Assembly: GCA_902572345.1 (NCBI GenBank)
Contig: CACGEW010000004.1
Location: 1-64,000 of the forward strand
Direction: 5' to 3'
From: an uncultured Pelagibacteraceae bacterium
GTDB lineage: Bacteria; Pseudomonadota; Alphaproteobacteria; Pelagibacterales; Pelagibacteraceae
Length of the DNA stretch: 64,000 nucleotides
Positions 1 to 8,348 of the stretch are shown in pieces (positions within the stretch are counted from its first letter, which is position 1; each line of letters begins with the position of its first letter). The position numbers were made by a program, and so were the translations under genes. The notes below the pieces were generated by a model. It was not told where the DNA came from, did not search any database, and worked only from the letters and a program-made list of their open reading frames with translations.

Positions 1-28
1 GACAAAAGAATAAATAAATCAAATTGTC

Positions 29-59
29 TTGACAGCTAAAAAGTTATTTAAATTAAAAT
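29..59 (+). promoter_or_regulatory. Candidate promoter of the small membrane protein gene
   Basis: A perfect TTGACA -35 box lies at 29-34 and a TAAAAT -10-like box at 54-59. The 19 bp spacer is longer than the ideal 17. Transcription would begin near 66, after the first ATG at 65, which favours translation from the ATG at 80. Confidence 0.4.
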
Positions 60-79
60 AATTTATGATAATAAGGGGT

Positions 80-250
80 ATGAATTTATCCCTTATTATT
101 GCTTGTATCATAATCATTTTAGCTTTAATTGTTCTACCTTTAATTGTCTCCTACAAAGCTGAAAAAAGAGATAAGAATAATAAGAATGAGTGGGATAAAA
201 TTAAAGAATATGGAAATAAAATTAACAACAAAACTAGAGAAAAATATTAA
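80..250 (+). CDS. Small single-pass membrane protein of unknown function
   Basis: I do not recognise this family. The 56-residue product has one strongly hydrophobic segment at about residues 3-27, rich in Ile and Leu. A short hydrophilic tail rich in Lys, Asn and Glu follows, probably cytoplasmic. An in-frame ATG exists at 65. I prefer the ATG at 80 because AAGGGG lies just upstream of it and the best promoter would start transcription after 65. The next gene starts 8 bp downstream, so the two are probably co-transcribed. The function is unknown and expression is inferred only from promoter, RBS and spacing. Confidence 0.55.
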   Translation: MNLSLIIACIIIILALIVLPLIVSYKAEKRDKNNKNEWDKIKEYGNKINNKTREKY

Positions 251-258
251 TAGAAATC

Positions 259-1311
259 ATGAAAAAATTATCATCTTTTCTATTAGTCATTCTTTTTTTC
301 AACATTGAGCTAATTGCAGTGGAGAAACAACCTTATCACCATTTACCTGATGGAACTTTTAGAAATCCTGAAGGATCACCTGAAAGGGATCCGAACGCAA
401 AATGGTCATATAAGATTTTCAATGAAGAGCGTAAAAAAGTTAAAATCGAAATTCCTAATGATCATGTTATTCCAAGGGTGGAAGTTTTAGAAGAACTTAA
501 GAAAAATGAAAATAATGATTATATTGCTTGGATAGGTCATGCCACTTTTCTAATTAAATTAGGAGATACAACAATTATAACTGACCCCGTTTTTTCAAAA
601 AACACTGGCCCATTAATTTTTGGACCTAAAAGGTACATTCCCCCAGCTATAAATCTTAACGAAATTCCACCTGTTAATTTATTTCTTTTAACTCATAATC
701 ATTACGATCATCAAGATATGTCTACAATAAGAAACTTTCCTTATAAAAAATCAAAAGTTATTCTTCCATTAAAACTTGGGAAATATTTTAGAAACTACAA
801 GGATGTCAATGAGCTTGATTGGTATCAAGAAATTAAAGTTAATGAAGATATTAAAGTAACTTTATTACCAGCTGTTCATTGGTCTCGAAGAGGTTTGTTT
901 GATATTAACAAAACATTATGGGGTAATTTTCTTATTGAGTACAAGGGGAAAAAAATTTTGTTTGCATGTGATACTGGATATGGAAATATCTATAAAGATC
1001 TAGGAAATAAATTTGGACCAATAGATTTAACTTTTATAAATATTGGTGCATATAATTTTTATCCTATGATGCCAGTTAAAGATAAATCAATTTATCACAC
1101 CAATCCAGAAGAGGCTTTACAAATATCTAAAGATTTAAAAAGTAAAAAAATAATAGGGATGCACTGGGGCACAGTTGTATTATCTTTGGAACCAATCATG
1201 GAACCGCCGAAAAGATTTAAAGCGGGTGCGGAAAAATATGGTTTCAGCAAAGATGATGCTATTATTTTTAAAATTGGGGAAGTTAAAAAATTAAATCAAA
1301 TAATTAACTAA
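259..1311 (+). CDS. Exported metallo-beta-lactamase-fold hydrolase (NAPE-PLD / UlaG-like)
   Basis: This 350-residue protein starts with a hydrophobic signal-like segment (residues 3-21), so it is probably exported or membrane-anchored. The fold is shown by WIGHATFLIK at about 91-100, TDPVFS at about 108-113 and the metal-binding motif THNHYDH at 145-151. Further likely metal ligands are in the AVHWS, FACDTGYG and GMHWG segments. This pattern is that of the RomA/NAPE-PLD group of Zn hydrolases, whose members cleave phosphodiester or related bonds. The true substrate cannot be read from sequence; lipid turnover is one possibility, given cfa nearby. Its 3' end overlaps the convergent gene by 8 bp. 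Confidence 0.85.
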   Translation: MKKLSSFLLVILFFNIELIAVEKQPYHHLPDGTFRNPEGSPERDPNAKWSYKIFNEERKKVKIEIPNDHVIPRVEVLEELKKNENNDYIAWIGHATFLIKLGDTTIITDPVFSKNTGPLIFGPKRYIPPAINLNEIPPVNLFLLTHNHYDHQDMSTIRNFPYKKSKVILPLKLGKYFRNYKDVNELDWYQEIKVNEDIKVTLLPAVHWSRRGLFDINKTLWGNFLIEYKGKKILFACDTGYGNIYKDLGNKFGPIDLTFINIGAYNFYPMMPVKDKSIYHTNPEEALQISKDLKSKKIIGMHWGTVVLSLEPIMEPPKRFKAGAEKYGFSKDDAIIFKIGEVKKLNQIIN

Positions 1312-2530
1312 CCTTTCTCTTATTTCTTTCACTGTCTAATAACTTTGTTAAAGCATCTACCATTATATCTGAAGCTTTAAATATTTCGTTTGGTTGAAAT
1401 TCATGTGTTGTATGATGTTCAGGATCGGTTTTGTCTTCAATTATTATTCCTTCGTCTGGTGAATTATTTTTTATATAAATTAAAATTAACCAATCAGCTT
1501 CGATTGCATCATCCCATTTTATATAAATTTCTCCTGTTTCAAATCTTTTATCAATGCATCTAATGATACTTAAATATTTTGGAATGTATTTTTTATTTAA
1601 TTGAAAACACAAACTGTGAGCTGATCGGTAAAAGCTTTCAAGAGCGTATTCGATCTTTTCTCTTTCTTCATTATAAACTCTCTCTTTTTCTAGTAATGTT
1701 GCTTTATCATCAGTTTCTTCTACTTTAATACCTAAACTTGTAACTCTTTCTCTTATTGCTTCATTAATTTTTTGCTCTCTAATTAACTTGTATTTTTCTT
1801 TAATTTTATCAATACGTTGTTGAACTTCTTCGTAAGACTCTCTTTGTTGACTTAAAACATATTTTTCAAGATTTTTGATTTCTAGTTCTTCTCTTTTTCT
1901 AAACAGATCAATTTTTTTCTCCAATTTGATTTGCTCTAAAAATTGCCTTTGTTTCTCAGCTCTTTCTTTTCTGAGTTCAGCCTGTTCTAATTTTATAAAT
2001 CTTTGTAAATCTAGTTTTCTTTCTTTTTCAAGTTTTTGTTCTTCTTTAAGCTCATTTCTTTTTGCTTCTAAAGCAAATTTTTCTTGTTCAAGTAATCTTT
2101 TTTGAGCATCTTTTTTTTCTTGCTCCATAAGCTTTAATTTTATTTTCTTTTGCTTTTCTCGTTCTTCTAGAATAATTTTTCTTATTCCTGAAACTTTATT
2201 AGAAATACCTGTGAAGAATGCATGTAAAGTTTGATCTAAATTTATATTAAATCTAAATATAGATTTAACCCTATCATTTAGTCTTAATAAGCCTGAAACT
2301 ATAACTCTTGTTTTTTGAGGATTTTTCTTTGATTTCCTTAATTTAACATTTTTCTTTAATTTTAATTTAGCTTTACGTCTTGTTTTTTTCTTAACTGGTT
2401 TTTTTGATTTTATTCTTTTTCTAAATTTCTTATTTTTTATTTTTTTTCTTTTATTTTTAGATCTCCGAATTAAGGATTTATTTTGTTTTATTTTCTTGGC
2501 TTTTTTAGGTTTTTTTATCTTCTTTTTCAT
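1304..2530 (-). CDS. Histone-tail-like, Lys-rich coiled-coil protein of unknown function
   Basis: I do not recognise a named family. The 408-residue product has three parts. Residues 1-75 are extremely basic (44 Lys or Arg by my count) and resemble a histone H1-type tail. Residues about 115-290 are charged, rich in Glu/Lys/Arg/Gln, and look like a long coiled coil. Residues about 290-400 look like a compact domain with mixed hydrophobic and acidic character (YIKWDDAIEADWLILIYIK region). No signal peptide or membrane segment is visible. A nucleic-acid-associated or structural role is an inference from composition. The gene lies 26 bp after cfa on the same strand with a hairpin between. Confidence 0.75.
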   Translation of the reverse strand: MKKKIKKPKKAKKIKQNKSLIRRSKNKRKKIKNKKFRKRIKSKKPVKKKTRRKAKLKLKKNVKLRKSKKNPQKTRVIVSGLLRLNDRVKSIFRFNINLDQTLHAFFTGISNKVSGIRKIILEEREKQKKIKLKLMEQEKKDAQKRLLEQEKFALEAKRNELKEEQKLEKERKLDLQRFIKLEQAELRKERAEKQRQFLEQIKLEKKIDLFRKREELEIKNLEKYVLSQQRESYEEVQQRIDKIKEKYKLIREQKINEAIRERVTSLGIKVEETDDKATLLEKERVYNEEREKIEYALESFYRSAHSLCFQLNKKYIPKYLSIIRCIDKRFETGEIYIKWDDAIEADWLILIYIKNNSPDEGIIIEDKTDPEHHTTHEFQPNEIFKASDIMVDALTKLLDSERNKRKVS

Positions 2531-2533
2531 ACT

Positions 2534-2552
2534 TGCTATTTATTAAATAGCA
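2534..2552 (-). other. Intercistronic hairpin between cfa and the Lys-rich gene
   Basis: A perfect 8 bp inverted repeat (TGCTATTT / AAATAGCA, 3-base loop) fills most of the 26 bp gap. On the minus strand it is not followed by a T-run, so it is not a typical intrinsic terminator. It could shape processing or expression of the downstream gene. Confidence 0.4.
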
Positions 2553-2556
2553 CTTT

Positions 2557-3762
2557 TTATGAATATATATAGTCTCTTGTTCGGTGGGCTGATTGAAAAT
2601 TCTTAACAATTTGTAATTGAAAAACAACTAAGTCTCTATATCTAAATGCTGCTGCACAACTAGCCATATAAAATTCCCACATTTTTACAAACCTTTCATC
2701 AAATAAATCTTTTACTTCCTTTTTCTTTTCTAAAAATCTTTCTAACCAACTTTCTAGGGTCTTATCATAATGCCTAATTAATGTTTCTGTATCAGCTACA
2801 ATCAAACCTGTCTTTTCTATTGGGTTTATTATTTGGCTAAATGAAGGACAAACTCCACCAGGAAAAATGTACTTATTTATAAACTTATTAGGTGCTGAGG
2901 GTTTATCTACCACCCCAATTGTGTGTAATAGAAATATCCCATCATCTTTGAGCAGTTCATTCATTGATTTAAAAAAAGTATGGTAAAATTTTCTTCCAAC
3001 GTGTTCAAACATACCTACAGAAAAAATCCGATCATACTTTCCTTTTACTTCTCTATAATCAATGAGCTCAAATTTAACCTGGTTATCTAAATTTAGTTCC
3101 TTAGCTTTACGTTTACAGTATTCAATTTGATTTTTACTCAAAGAAATTCCGGTGACTTCACATTTTTTTTGATTTGCGATTTCGAAAGCCATACCGCCCC
3201 AACCGCAACCAACTTCTAAAATTTTTTGTCCTTCTTTTATATCTAATTTTTTTACAATATGATCTATTTTGTTTTGTTGTGCTTCCTCTAAGTTTTTAGT
3301 ATCATTTTTCCAATACGCGCACGAATATAATCTATGATTTCTATCTAAGAAAATATCATAGAGTTTTTCACCTCTAGCTCCTCCAATATCATAGTGATGT
3401 TCAACATTTTTTCTTGATTTTCCTGGCAAATTAAAATTCGTCACTGTTCTCCATGTTTGAAACATTTTTTTTGCAATTAAACTTGTTGTTGAGATCTCGC
3501 CTCGACCTAAATTTTTTACAAGATCCATTAAGAAATCTTTCATTGAGGCATTTTCTATTTCAATTTCATTTCTCATATATGCTTCTGGAAACTCAAGTTC
3601 AGGATCTAATAATAATTTCCAGCTAAGATTGTCTTTAAGAAGTTTCACAGTAATTGGTTTTTCTTTTCTTGGATTACCGCAAATATATTTTTGTCCTTTT
3701 GCATCTACTAAAATAATTCCACCCTCTTTATAAATTTTTGTAAATATTCTTGCTAATATCAT
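2557..3762 (-). CDS. cfa: Cyclopropane-fatty-acyl-phospholipid synthase
   Basis: The enzyme transfers a methylene group from S-adenosylmethionine to cis double bonds of membrane phospholipid acyl chains. At 401 residues it has the usual family length. The SAM-binding glycine motif EVGCGWGG is at 183-190. Family-typical segments YSCAYW (146-151), VEHHYDIGG (120-128) and SVGMFEHVG are present. The N-terminal 110 residues form the lipid-binding half. The gene starts 3 bp after the DapA-like gene, so they probably share a transcript. The companion fabA/fabB pathway for making unsaturated chains lies at 49.8-52.3 kb. Confidence 0.95.
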   Translation of the reverse strand: MILARIFTKIYKEGGIILVDAKGQKYICGNPRKEKPITVKLLKDNLSWKLLLDPELEFPEAYMRNEIEIENASMKDFLMDLVKNLGRGEISTTSLIAKKMFQTWRTVTNFNLPGKSRKNVEHHYDIGGARGEKLYDIFLDRNHRLYSCAYWKNDTKNLEEAQQNKIDHIVKKLDIKEGQKILEVGCGWGGMAFEIANQKKCEVTGISLSKNQIEYCKRKAKELNLDNQVKFELIDYREVKGKYDRIFSVGMFEHVGRKFYHTFFKSMNELLKDDGIFLLHTIGVVDKPSAPNKFINKYIFPGGVCPSFSQIINPIEKTGLIVADTETLIRHYDKTLESWLERFLEKKKEVKDLFDERFVKMWEFYMASCAAAFRYRDLVVFQLQIVKNFQSAHRTRDYIYS

Positions 3763-3765
3763 AAC

Positions 3766-4650
3766 TTATGCTGCCAAGTTTTTCTCTGTCACAAATTCTA
3801 ATTTATTTAATTTATCAATAAGTTCTTTCTTTTTCGCTTGGGATAATAAAACTAATGGCGGTAAAATGTTCTCAAACTTTTCATCTTTAATCGATAAATA
3901 ACTATGAAGAGCGGATATCAAGTTAAATTGATCAAATGTTTCTCTTACATTAATTAATTTTTCATTTTTTGATTGCGAAACTTTATTTTCAAAGTCATCA
4001 AAAACTTTTCTTGCTAAAGAGTGTGTAACATTAGTTACAGCTGATATACAACCTGAACAACCAAGTTCTAGACCTTTTAAAAGTTTTGCTTCTGAACCTG
4101 GAAACATTAAAAAATTTGACAACTTCAAACTTTCAAATAGATTATAACTAGAGTCTTTACATCCAATAATATTTTCTGGAAAATCTTTTACAAGCTTAGT
4201 CACCATTTCTGCTGAAAATTTGTAACCACTTAGTTTTTCAAAATTATAAAGAATAATTTTTACTTTAGGAATAGCCGTAATTAATCTTGAATAGAATTCA
4301 AAAACTCCTTCATCCGTATTCCCTTTGTAATATGCTGGTGGCATAATTAAAAACTCTCTAAAATCGTATTCCATTCCATACTTAATTAGATCAATATTTT
4401 CATTTAGAGAATTATTTCCAGTTCCTAAGAAAAACTGTTTTCTTAACTTATGACTGGAAATTTTAGCTATAAGTTCTTTCTTTTCATTTGTTGAAATTAA
4501 TTGGCTTTGACCTGTTGAACCAAAAAAGAAAACTCCATGTAAGCCGCTTTGAATGGCTTCACTTGCATGATTAATCGTTGCATCAATATTTAGAGTTCTA
4601 TCGGCATTAAGAACACTTAATCCAGCTGCGTATACTCCTTTTTTAATCAT
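3766..4650 (-). CDS. DapA/NanA-superfamily class I aldolase or lyase
   Basis: This 294-residue TIM-barrel protein belongs to the dihydrodipicolinate synthase / N-acetylneuraminate lyase superfamily, which forms a Schiff base between a Lys and a 2-oxo acid. The likely Schiff-base Lys is K165 in IIGCKDSS, the family Tyr is Y135 in LYNFEKLSG, and GSTGQS at 44-49 replaces the GTTGE loop. It diverges from housekeeping DapA, so I would not call it dapA. Related enzymes act on sugar acids, hydroxyproline-derived acids or aryl pyruvates. It heads a two-gene unit with cfa, divergent from the glycosyltransferase gene. Confidence 0.8.
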   Translation of the reverse strand: MIKKGVYAAGLSVLNADRTLNIDATINHASEAIQSGLHGVFFFGSTGQSQLISTNEKKELIAKISSHKLRKQFFLGTGNNSLNENIDLIKYGMEYDFREFLIMPPAYYKGNTDEGVFEFYSRLITAIPKVKIILYNFEKLSGYKFSAEMVTKLVKDFPENIIGCKDSSYNLFESLKLSNFLMFPGSEAKLLKGLELGCSGCISAVTNVTHSLARKVFDDFENKVSQSKNEKLINVRETFDQFNLISALHSYLSIKDEKFENILPPLVLLSQAKKKELIDKLNKLEFVTEKNLAA

Positions 4651-4697
4651 AATCTTACCTAAATTATTCTATCTAAGTTATATTATTAAATTTAAAA

Positions 4698-5654
4698 ATG
4701 AAAGTTTTAGTAATTCAACCAAAAATTGGTATGGGAGATATGGTAATATATTTACCGTATATTCATGCTATTTCGAAAAAGTATAAGACAGCTGTATCAA
4801 TTTTAGTGAAAGAGAATTCTCGTGCCAAGCAACTTTTGACTGAAGATAAACATATTAAAGAAATTTTAATATTGGATAGAACAAAAAAAAATTCTGGAAC
4901 TCATGATGGTTTTTTGGGGTTTTTTAAATTAAGCAGAGATCTTAAATTGAAAGAATTTGATAAAGTTTTTATTTTTAATAGCTCGTTAAGATATTTATTG
5001 ATTTCTAAGATAGCTGGAATAAAAAATATCTCTCAATATCCATTGTTTAGAAAAAAAGATAATATTGTAACATCTGCTAAAATTTTTACAGAAAATGAAT
5101 TAGGAGATATTGTATCTACACAACCGGAGCTTAAAATTAGTGATAATAAAGTCAATGAAGTTAAACAGAAATTTTCTAAAGAATTCAAACACATATGTTT
5201 AGGCATATCTGCTAGTGGTCCTACTAAAAGATGGAACATCAAAAACTTTATAAAGCTATGTACTAATATTAATGCAAGAACACCTTCAAAATTTTATTTA
5301 GCGGCAGGTAATAATGATAAGGACTTAATTGATCAATTCCTTAACTCAGAACTATCAAATAACTGTATTTCATTTAAAGACTTAAAAATAAATGAAACAT
5401 TGCCCATTATTAAAAATTGTAACCTTTATATTGGCAATGATACTGGTTGGTTACATATATCATCTGCTTTAGGTGTAAAATGTTTAGCTATATTTATGGA
5501 TAGCCCAGTTCAAGCTTATGGCAAATACTCAAAAAATATTGAAGTAATTGTTCCTGAAGGTGAAACAGAAGAGACCACAACTCACGATACTTTAGGGGCA
5601 GATAAAATTTCTTTTGAAAAAGTTTTTAATAATTCGATTAAACTTTTAAATTAA
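4698..5654 (+). CDS. Glycosyltransferase family 9 (heptosyltransferase-like)
   Basis: This 318-residue protein has the two-domain layout of GT9 ADP-heptose:LPS heptosyltransferases. The N-terminal PKIGMGDMVIYLPYI loop is the acceptor-domain signature. The C-terminal nucleotide-sugar half contains YIGNDTGWLHISSALG, a close match to the family motif. It would act at the inner face of the cytoplasmic membrane on a lipopolysaccharide or other surface glycan. The actual sugar is unknown, and no LPS gene cluster surrounds it. The stop codon overlaps the convergent DnaJ-like gene by 4 bp, and one TTAA supplies both stops. Confidence 0.85.
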   Translation: MKVLVIQPKIGMGDMVIYLPYIHAISKKYKTAVSILVKENSRAKQLLTEDKHIKEILILDRTKKNSGTHDGFLGFFKLSRDLKLKEFDKVFIFNSSLRYLLISKIAGIKNISQYPLFRKKDNIVTSAKIFTENELGDIVSTQPELKISDNKVNEVKQKFSKEFKHICLGISASGPTKRWNIKNFIKLCTNINARTPSKFYLAAGNNDKDLIDQFLNSELSNNCISFKDLKINETLPIIKNCNLYIGNDTGWLHISSALGVKCLAIFMDSPVQAYGKYSKNIEVIVPEGETEETTTHDTLGADKISFEKVFNNSIKLLN

Positions 5655-6160
5655 CTAAAGTCAGTTTTGATTATTTTCTCTTTCGCTTCATTAACAAGTT
5701 GACTTAGTCTCTCAGTTTTGATGTCTCTATTCATATCTGGGTGAATTTTTTTTTGGAGCTGGTTGGCAGCTTTTAATACATCTTCTTTGGTACAGCCTCT
5801 TTTTAAACCAAGCAGCTTATAAGCCTCATCGCTTGTTACACTTGATGATCCTTGAGTTTGACCGAACTGTCCCTGAGAAAATCTACCGGAATTTTTTAAA
5901 AATTGAATTAATCTCCATAGCTGAAACATTTGTAGAGCTGTAAAACCCTTAATTTTTAATCCACTTAAAATTACAAATAGAAAGGGAAGAGAAAAGATAT
6001 ATTTTCCACCAATAGCTAAAAGCATAGCTAAGATTAATGAAAAATAAACTGTAATTTTTTTAATTGTTGTAGCTATCTTTTTCGAACTAGTTCTAGCAAA
6101 CCAATTCAAAAATAAATAAACAATGACAAAGATGATAATTCCTATTAGAAACAAATTCAT
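5651..6160 (-). CDS. Membrane-anchored DnaJ-domain protein
   Basis: The 169-residue product has a hydrophobic segment at 2-20 and hydrophobic stretches at about 38-68, then a polar linker rich in Gly/Gln/Ser. A C-terminal J domain spans about 107-169 and carries the essential HPD tripeptide at 140-142. The layout resembles TIM14/Pam18-like and other short membrane J-proteins, which recruit DnaK to a membrane site. The HPD implies it can stimulate an Hsp70 ATPase; the client is unknown. It is divergent from the oligopeptidase gene with a 13 bp gap and convergent with the GT9 gene. Confidence 0.85.
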   Translation of the reverse strand: MNLFLIGIIIFVIVYLFLNWFARTSSKKIATTIKKITVYFSLILAMLLAIGGKYIFSLPFLFVILSGLKIKGFTALQMFQLWRLIQFLKNSGRFSQGQFGQTQGSSSVTSDEAYKLLGLKRGCTKEDVLKAANQLQKKIHPDMNRDIKTERLSQLVNEAKEKIIKTDFS

Positions 6161-6173
6161 ATAATTTTCAAAT

Positions 6174-8258
6174 ATGAGTATACCAAAACTTAAAAAAATT
6201 AAGAGTGAGAAAAAGTATCACGACCTAACCTTATTTGATGAATATGCTTGGGTTGATCAGCCCAATATCCTCGAGGTGTTGAAAGATGCTAGTAAACTTG
6301 ACTCAGAAGTTAAAGACTACATTAGTGAAAATAATAAAATTACAGAAGACTATTTTAAAGATGTTAAAGATTTACAAAAAAACTTATTCCAAGAGATAAA
6401 ATCTAAAATTAAACTAGATGACACCTCTTTAAAGTTCAAAGATAAAAAATATTTTTATTGGGCCAAGACAGAAGCCAAAGGAAATTACGGAAAAAGAATT
6501 AGACAATTAATTGATCGTTCTAAACCAGAGGAAGTTTATTTTGATGGTGACCTTGAAAAGAAAAATTATGGATCTGAATATTTTGGTGTTGGTTCAGTTA
6601 GCACCTCACATTGTGATAATTACATGGCCTATTCCTTAGACTTAAAAGGATCTGAATACTATACAATTTATTTACGAGATTTAAGAACTGGAAAAAATGA
6701 GAATGATATAATTGATAATACTAGCGGAGGAATAACATGGTCTTTAGATAATAGAAGTTTTTTTTATTCAAGGTTAGATAAATTTCATAGACCAAGGCAA
6801 ATTTTCAAACATGTTCTAGGCACACCGATAAAAGAAGATAAACTTATATTTGAGGAAAAAGATGAGACCTTCACTTGTGGAATAAGTCTCTCATCTGATG
6901 AAAAGTTTTTTATAATTTCAACTTCAGATCATATTACAACTGAAGAATATTATTTTTCATCTAATGTTGTAGATATAAAACCAACTTTATTTAAAAAAAG
7001 AAAAAAAGACGTTAGGTATTCTCTCGACTCTTGGAGGGGTTATTTTTATGTGCATACAAATGAGGATGCTAGAGATTATAAAATACTGAGATGTAAAACT
7101 GATCAAATTGATAAACTTGAGACTTTTTTACCTGCTAAAAAAGAGACAGTGATCGGAGGTTTAGATTTTTTAGACGATTACATTTTGCGAGCAGAGAAAT
7201 CTGATGCTATCTCTAAATTATATGTAAGAAACATAAAAACTAATAAAGAAGAAGAAATAAAAATTTCTGACGAAGCGATAGGTGTTCCCGGAGCTTCTTT
7301 GATGCAAAAAGATACGAATACTACAAAAATTAGAGTAAGTTGGGAAAGTATGGCTACGCCTGGTAAGATTTATGAATACGATATTGTTTCAAAAGAAAAA
7401 AAATTAGTAAAGGAAACTGAAATCCCTTCAGGACATGATCCTAAAAAATATGTTGTTGAAAGAATTAAAGCAAAGTCTCATGACGGACGAATGATTCCTA
7501 TAAGTTTGGTCAGATTAAAAAATGCTAAGCAGGACGGAAAGTCAAAAGTGCTGCTTTATGCATACGGCGCCTACAAACATAGCATCTCTCCATCTTTTAG
7601 TGCTTCAAGATTTTGTCTTGTTGATAGAGGAATTACTTTTGCCATAGCGCATATAAGAGGTGGTGGAGATCTTGGTGATGTTTGGCATGAAGAAGGAAAA
7701 AAGAAATTAAAAAAAAATACTTTTTTAGACTACATCGCTTGTGCAAATCATTTAATAGAACAACGCTATACATATAAAGGTGGGCTATGTTTTTATGGTG
7801 GAAGCGCTGGTGGACTAACAGGTGGTGCAGTGGCCAACATGGCACCTGATTTATTTTTTTCAATGCTTCTCCTTGTTCCTTTCGTTGATACAATGACAAC
7901 AATGTTAAATGATAAACTGCCCCTAACGCCAGCAGAATGGGAACTGTGGGGAAATCCTATTAAGAGTAAAGAGTATTTTGAATATATTCTCTCTTACGCG
8001 CCGTACAATAATCTTGAAAAAAAAGATTATCCTTCAATGTTAATTACAACATCTTTATTCGATAACCGTGTTCTTTATTCTGAGCCTGTAAAATATATTG
8101 CAAAACTTAGAGATGTTAAAACTGATAATAATACTCAATTACTAAAGTGTAAAATGGAAGCTGCAGGTCATGGTGGTATGAGTGGAAGAGATAATGCAAT
8201 AACAGAATTAGCTGAGGAGTATTCTTTTATTTTAAAGTCTGCAAAAAATTTAAATTAA
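6174..8258 (+). CDS. ptrB: Oligopeptidase B (S9 family serine peptidase)
   Basis: A cytosolic serine oligopeptidase that cuts short peptides, classically after basic residues. The 694-residue length and layout fit the family: an N-terminal cap, a beta-propeller (about 75-400) and a C-terminal alpha/beta hydrolase domain. Ser544 in GGSAGG, Asp630 in LFDNRV and His666 in AAGHGGMSG form the likely catalytic triad. HIRGGGDLG is the typical family motif before the catalytic Ser. No signal peptide is seen. A role in recycling peptides for growth is an inference. The hsp20 gene downstream has its own promoter. Confidence 0.93.
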   Translation: MSIPKLKKIKSEKKYHDLTLFDEYAWVDQPNILEVLKDASKLDSEVKDYISENNKITEDYFKDVKDLQKNLFQEIKSKIKLDDTSLKFKDKKYFYWAKTEAKGNYGKRIRQLIDRSKPEEVYFDGDLEKKNYGSEYFGVGSVSTSHCDNYMAYSLDLKGSEYYTIYLRDLRTGKNENDIIDNTSGGITWSLDNRSFFYSRLDKFHRPRQIFKHVLGTPIKEDKLIFEEKDETFTCGISLSSDEKFFIISTSDHITTEEYYFSSNVVDIKPTLFKKRKKDVRYSLDSWRGYFYVHTNEDARDYKILRCKTDQIDKLETFLPAKKETVIGGLDFLDDYILRAEKSDAISKLYVRNIKTNKEEEIKISDEAIGVPGASLMQKDTNTTKIRVSWESMATPGKIYEYDIVSKEKKLVKETEIPSGHDPKKYVVERIKAKSHDGRMIPISLVRLKNAKQDGKSKVLLYAYGAYKHSISPSFSASRFCLVDRGITFAIAHIRGGGDLGDVWHEEGKKKLKKNTFLDYIACANHLIEQRYTYKGGLCFYGGSAGGLTGGAVANMAPDLFFSMLLLVPFVDTMTTMLNDKLPLTPAEWELWGNPIKSKEYFEYILSYAPYNNLEKKDYPSMLITTSLFDNRVLYSEPVKYIAKLRDVKTDNNTQLLKCKMEAAGHGGMSGRDNAITELAEEYSFILKSAKNLN

Positions 8259-8262
8259 AGAC

Positions 8263-8290
8263 CTTGAAAATTTAAAATCAATTACCATAT
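8263..8290 (+). promoter_or_regulatory. Heat-shock (RpoH / sigma-32-type) promoter of hsp20
   Basis: CTTGAAA at 8263-8269 is a perfect sigma-32 -35 element. After 13 bp comes TACCATAT at 8283-8290, which matches the last six positions of the CCCCATnT -10 element. The start of transcription would be near 8296, right at the first leader hairpin. The match is seen directly; use by RpoH is inferred from the known consensus. Confidence 0.7.
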
Positions 8291-8293
8291 CAA

Positions 8294-8345
8294 AATTATC
8301 GGTTGCCAACTGGAGCCGATAATTAACCTTGCTAACAAAGGAGGA
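8294..8345 (+). promoter_or_regulatory. ROSE-like RNA thermometer in the hsp20 leader
   Basis: Hairpin 1 pairs 8294-8302 with 8316-8324 in a perfect 9 bp stem that can extend inward with one bulged G. Hairpin 2 pairs TTGCT (8329-8333) with AGGAG (8339-8343) across an AACAA loop, using one G-G pair (8331 with 8341) and closed by C8328-G8344. This UUGCU against the Shine-Dalgarno with a G-G pair is the ROSE signature. It hides the strong AAGGAGG at 8338-8344, four bases before the ATG at 8349. Temperature sensing is inferred. Confidence 0.6.
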
Positions 8346-8348
8346 TAT

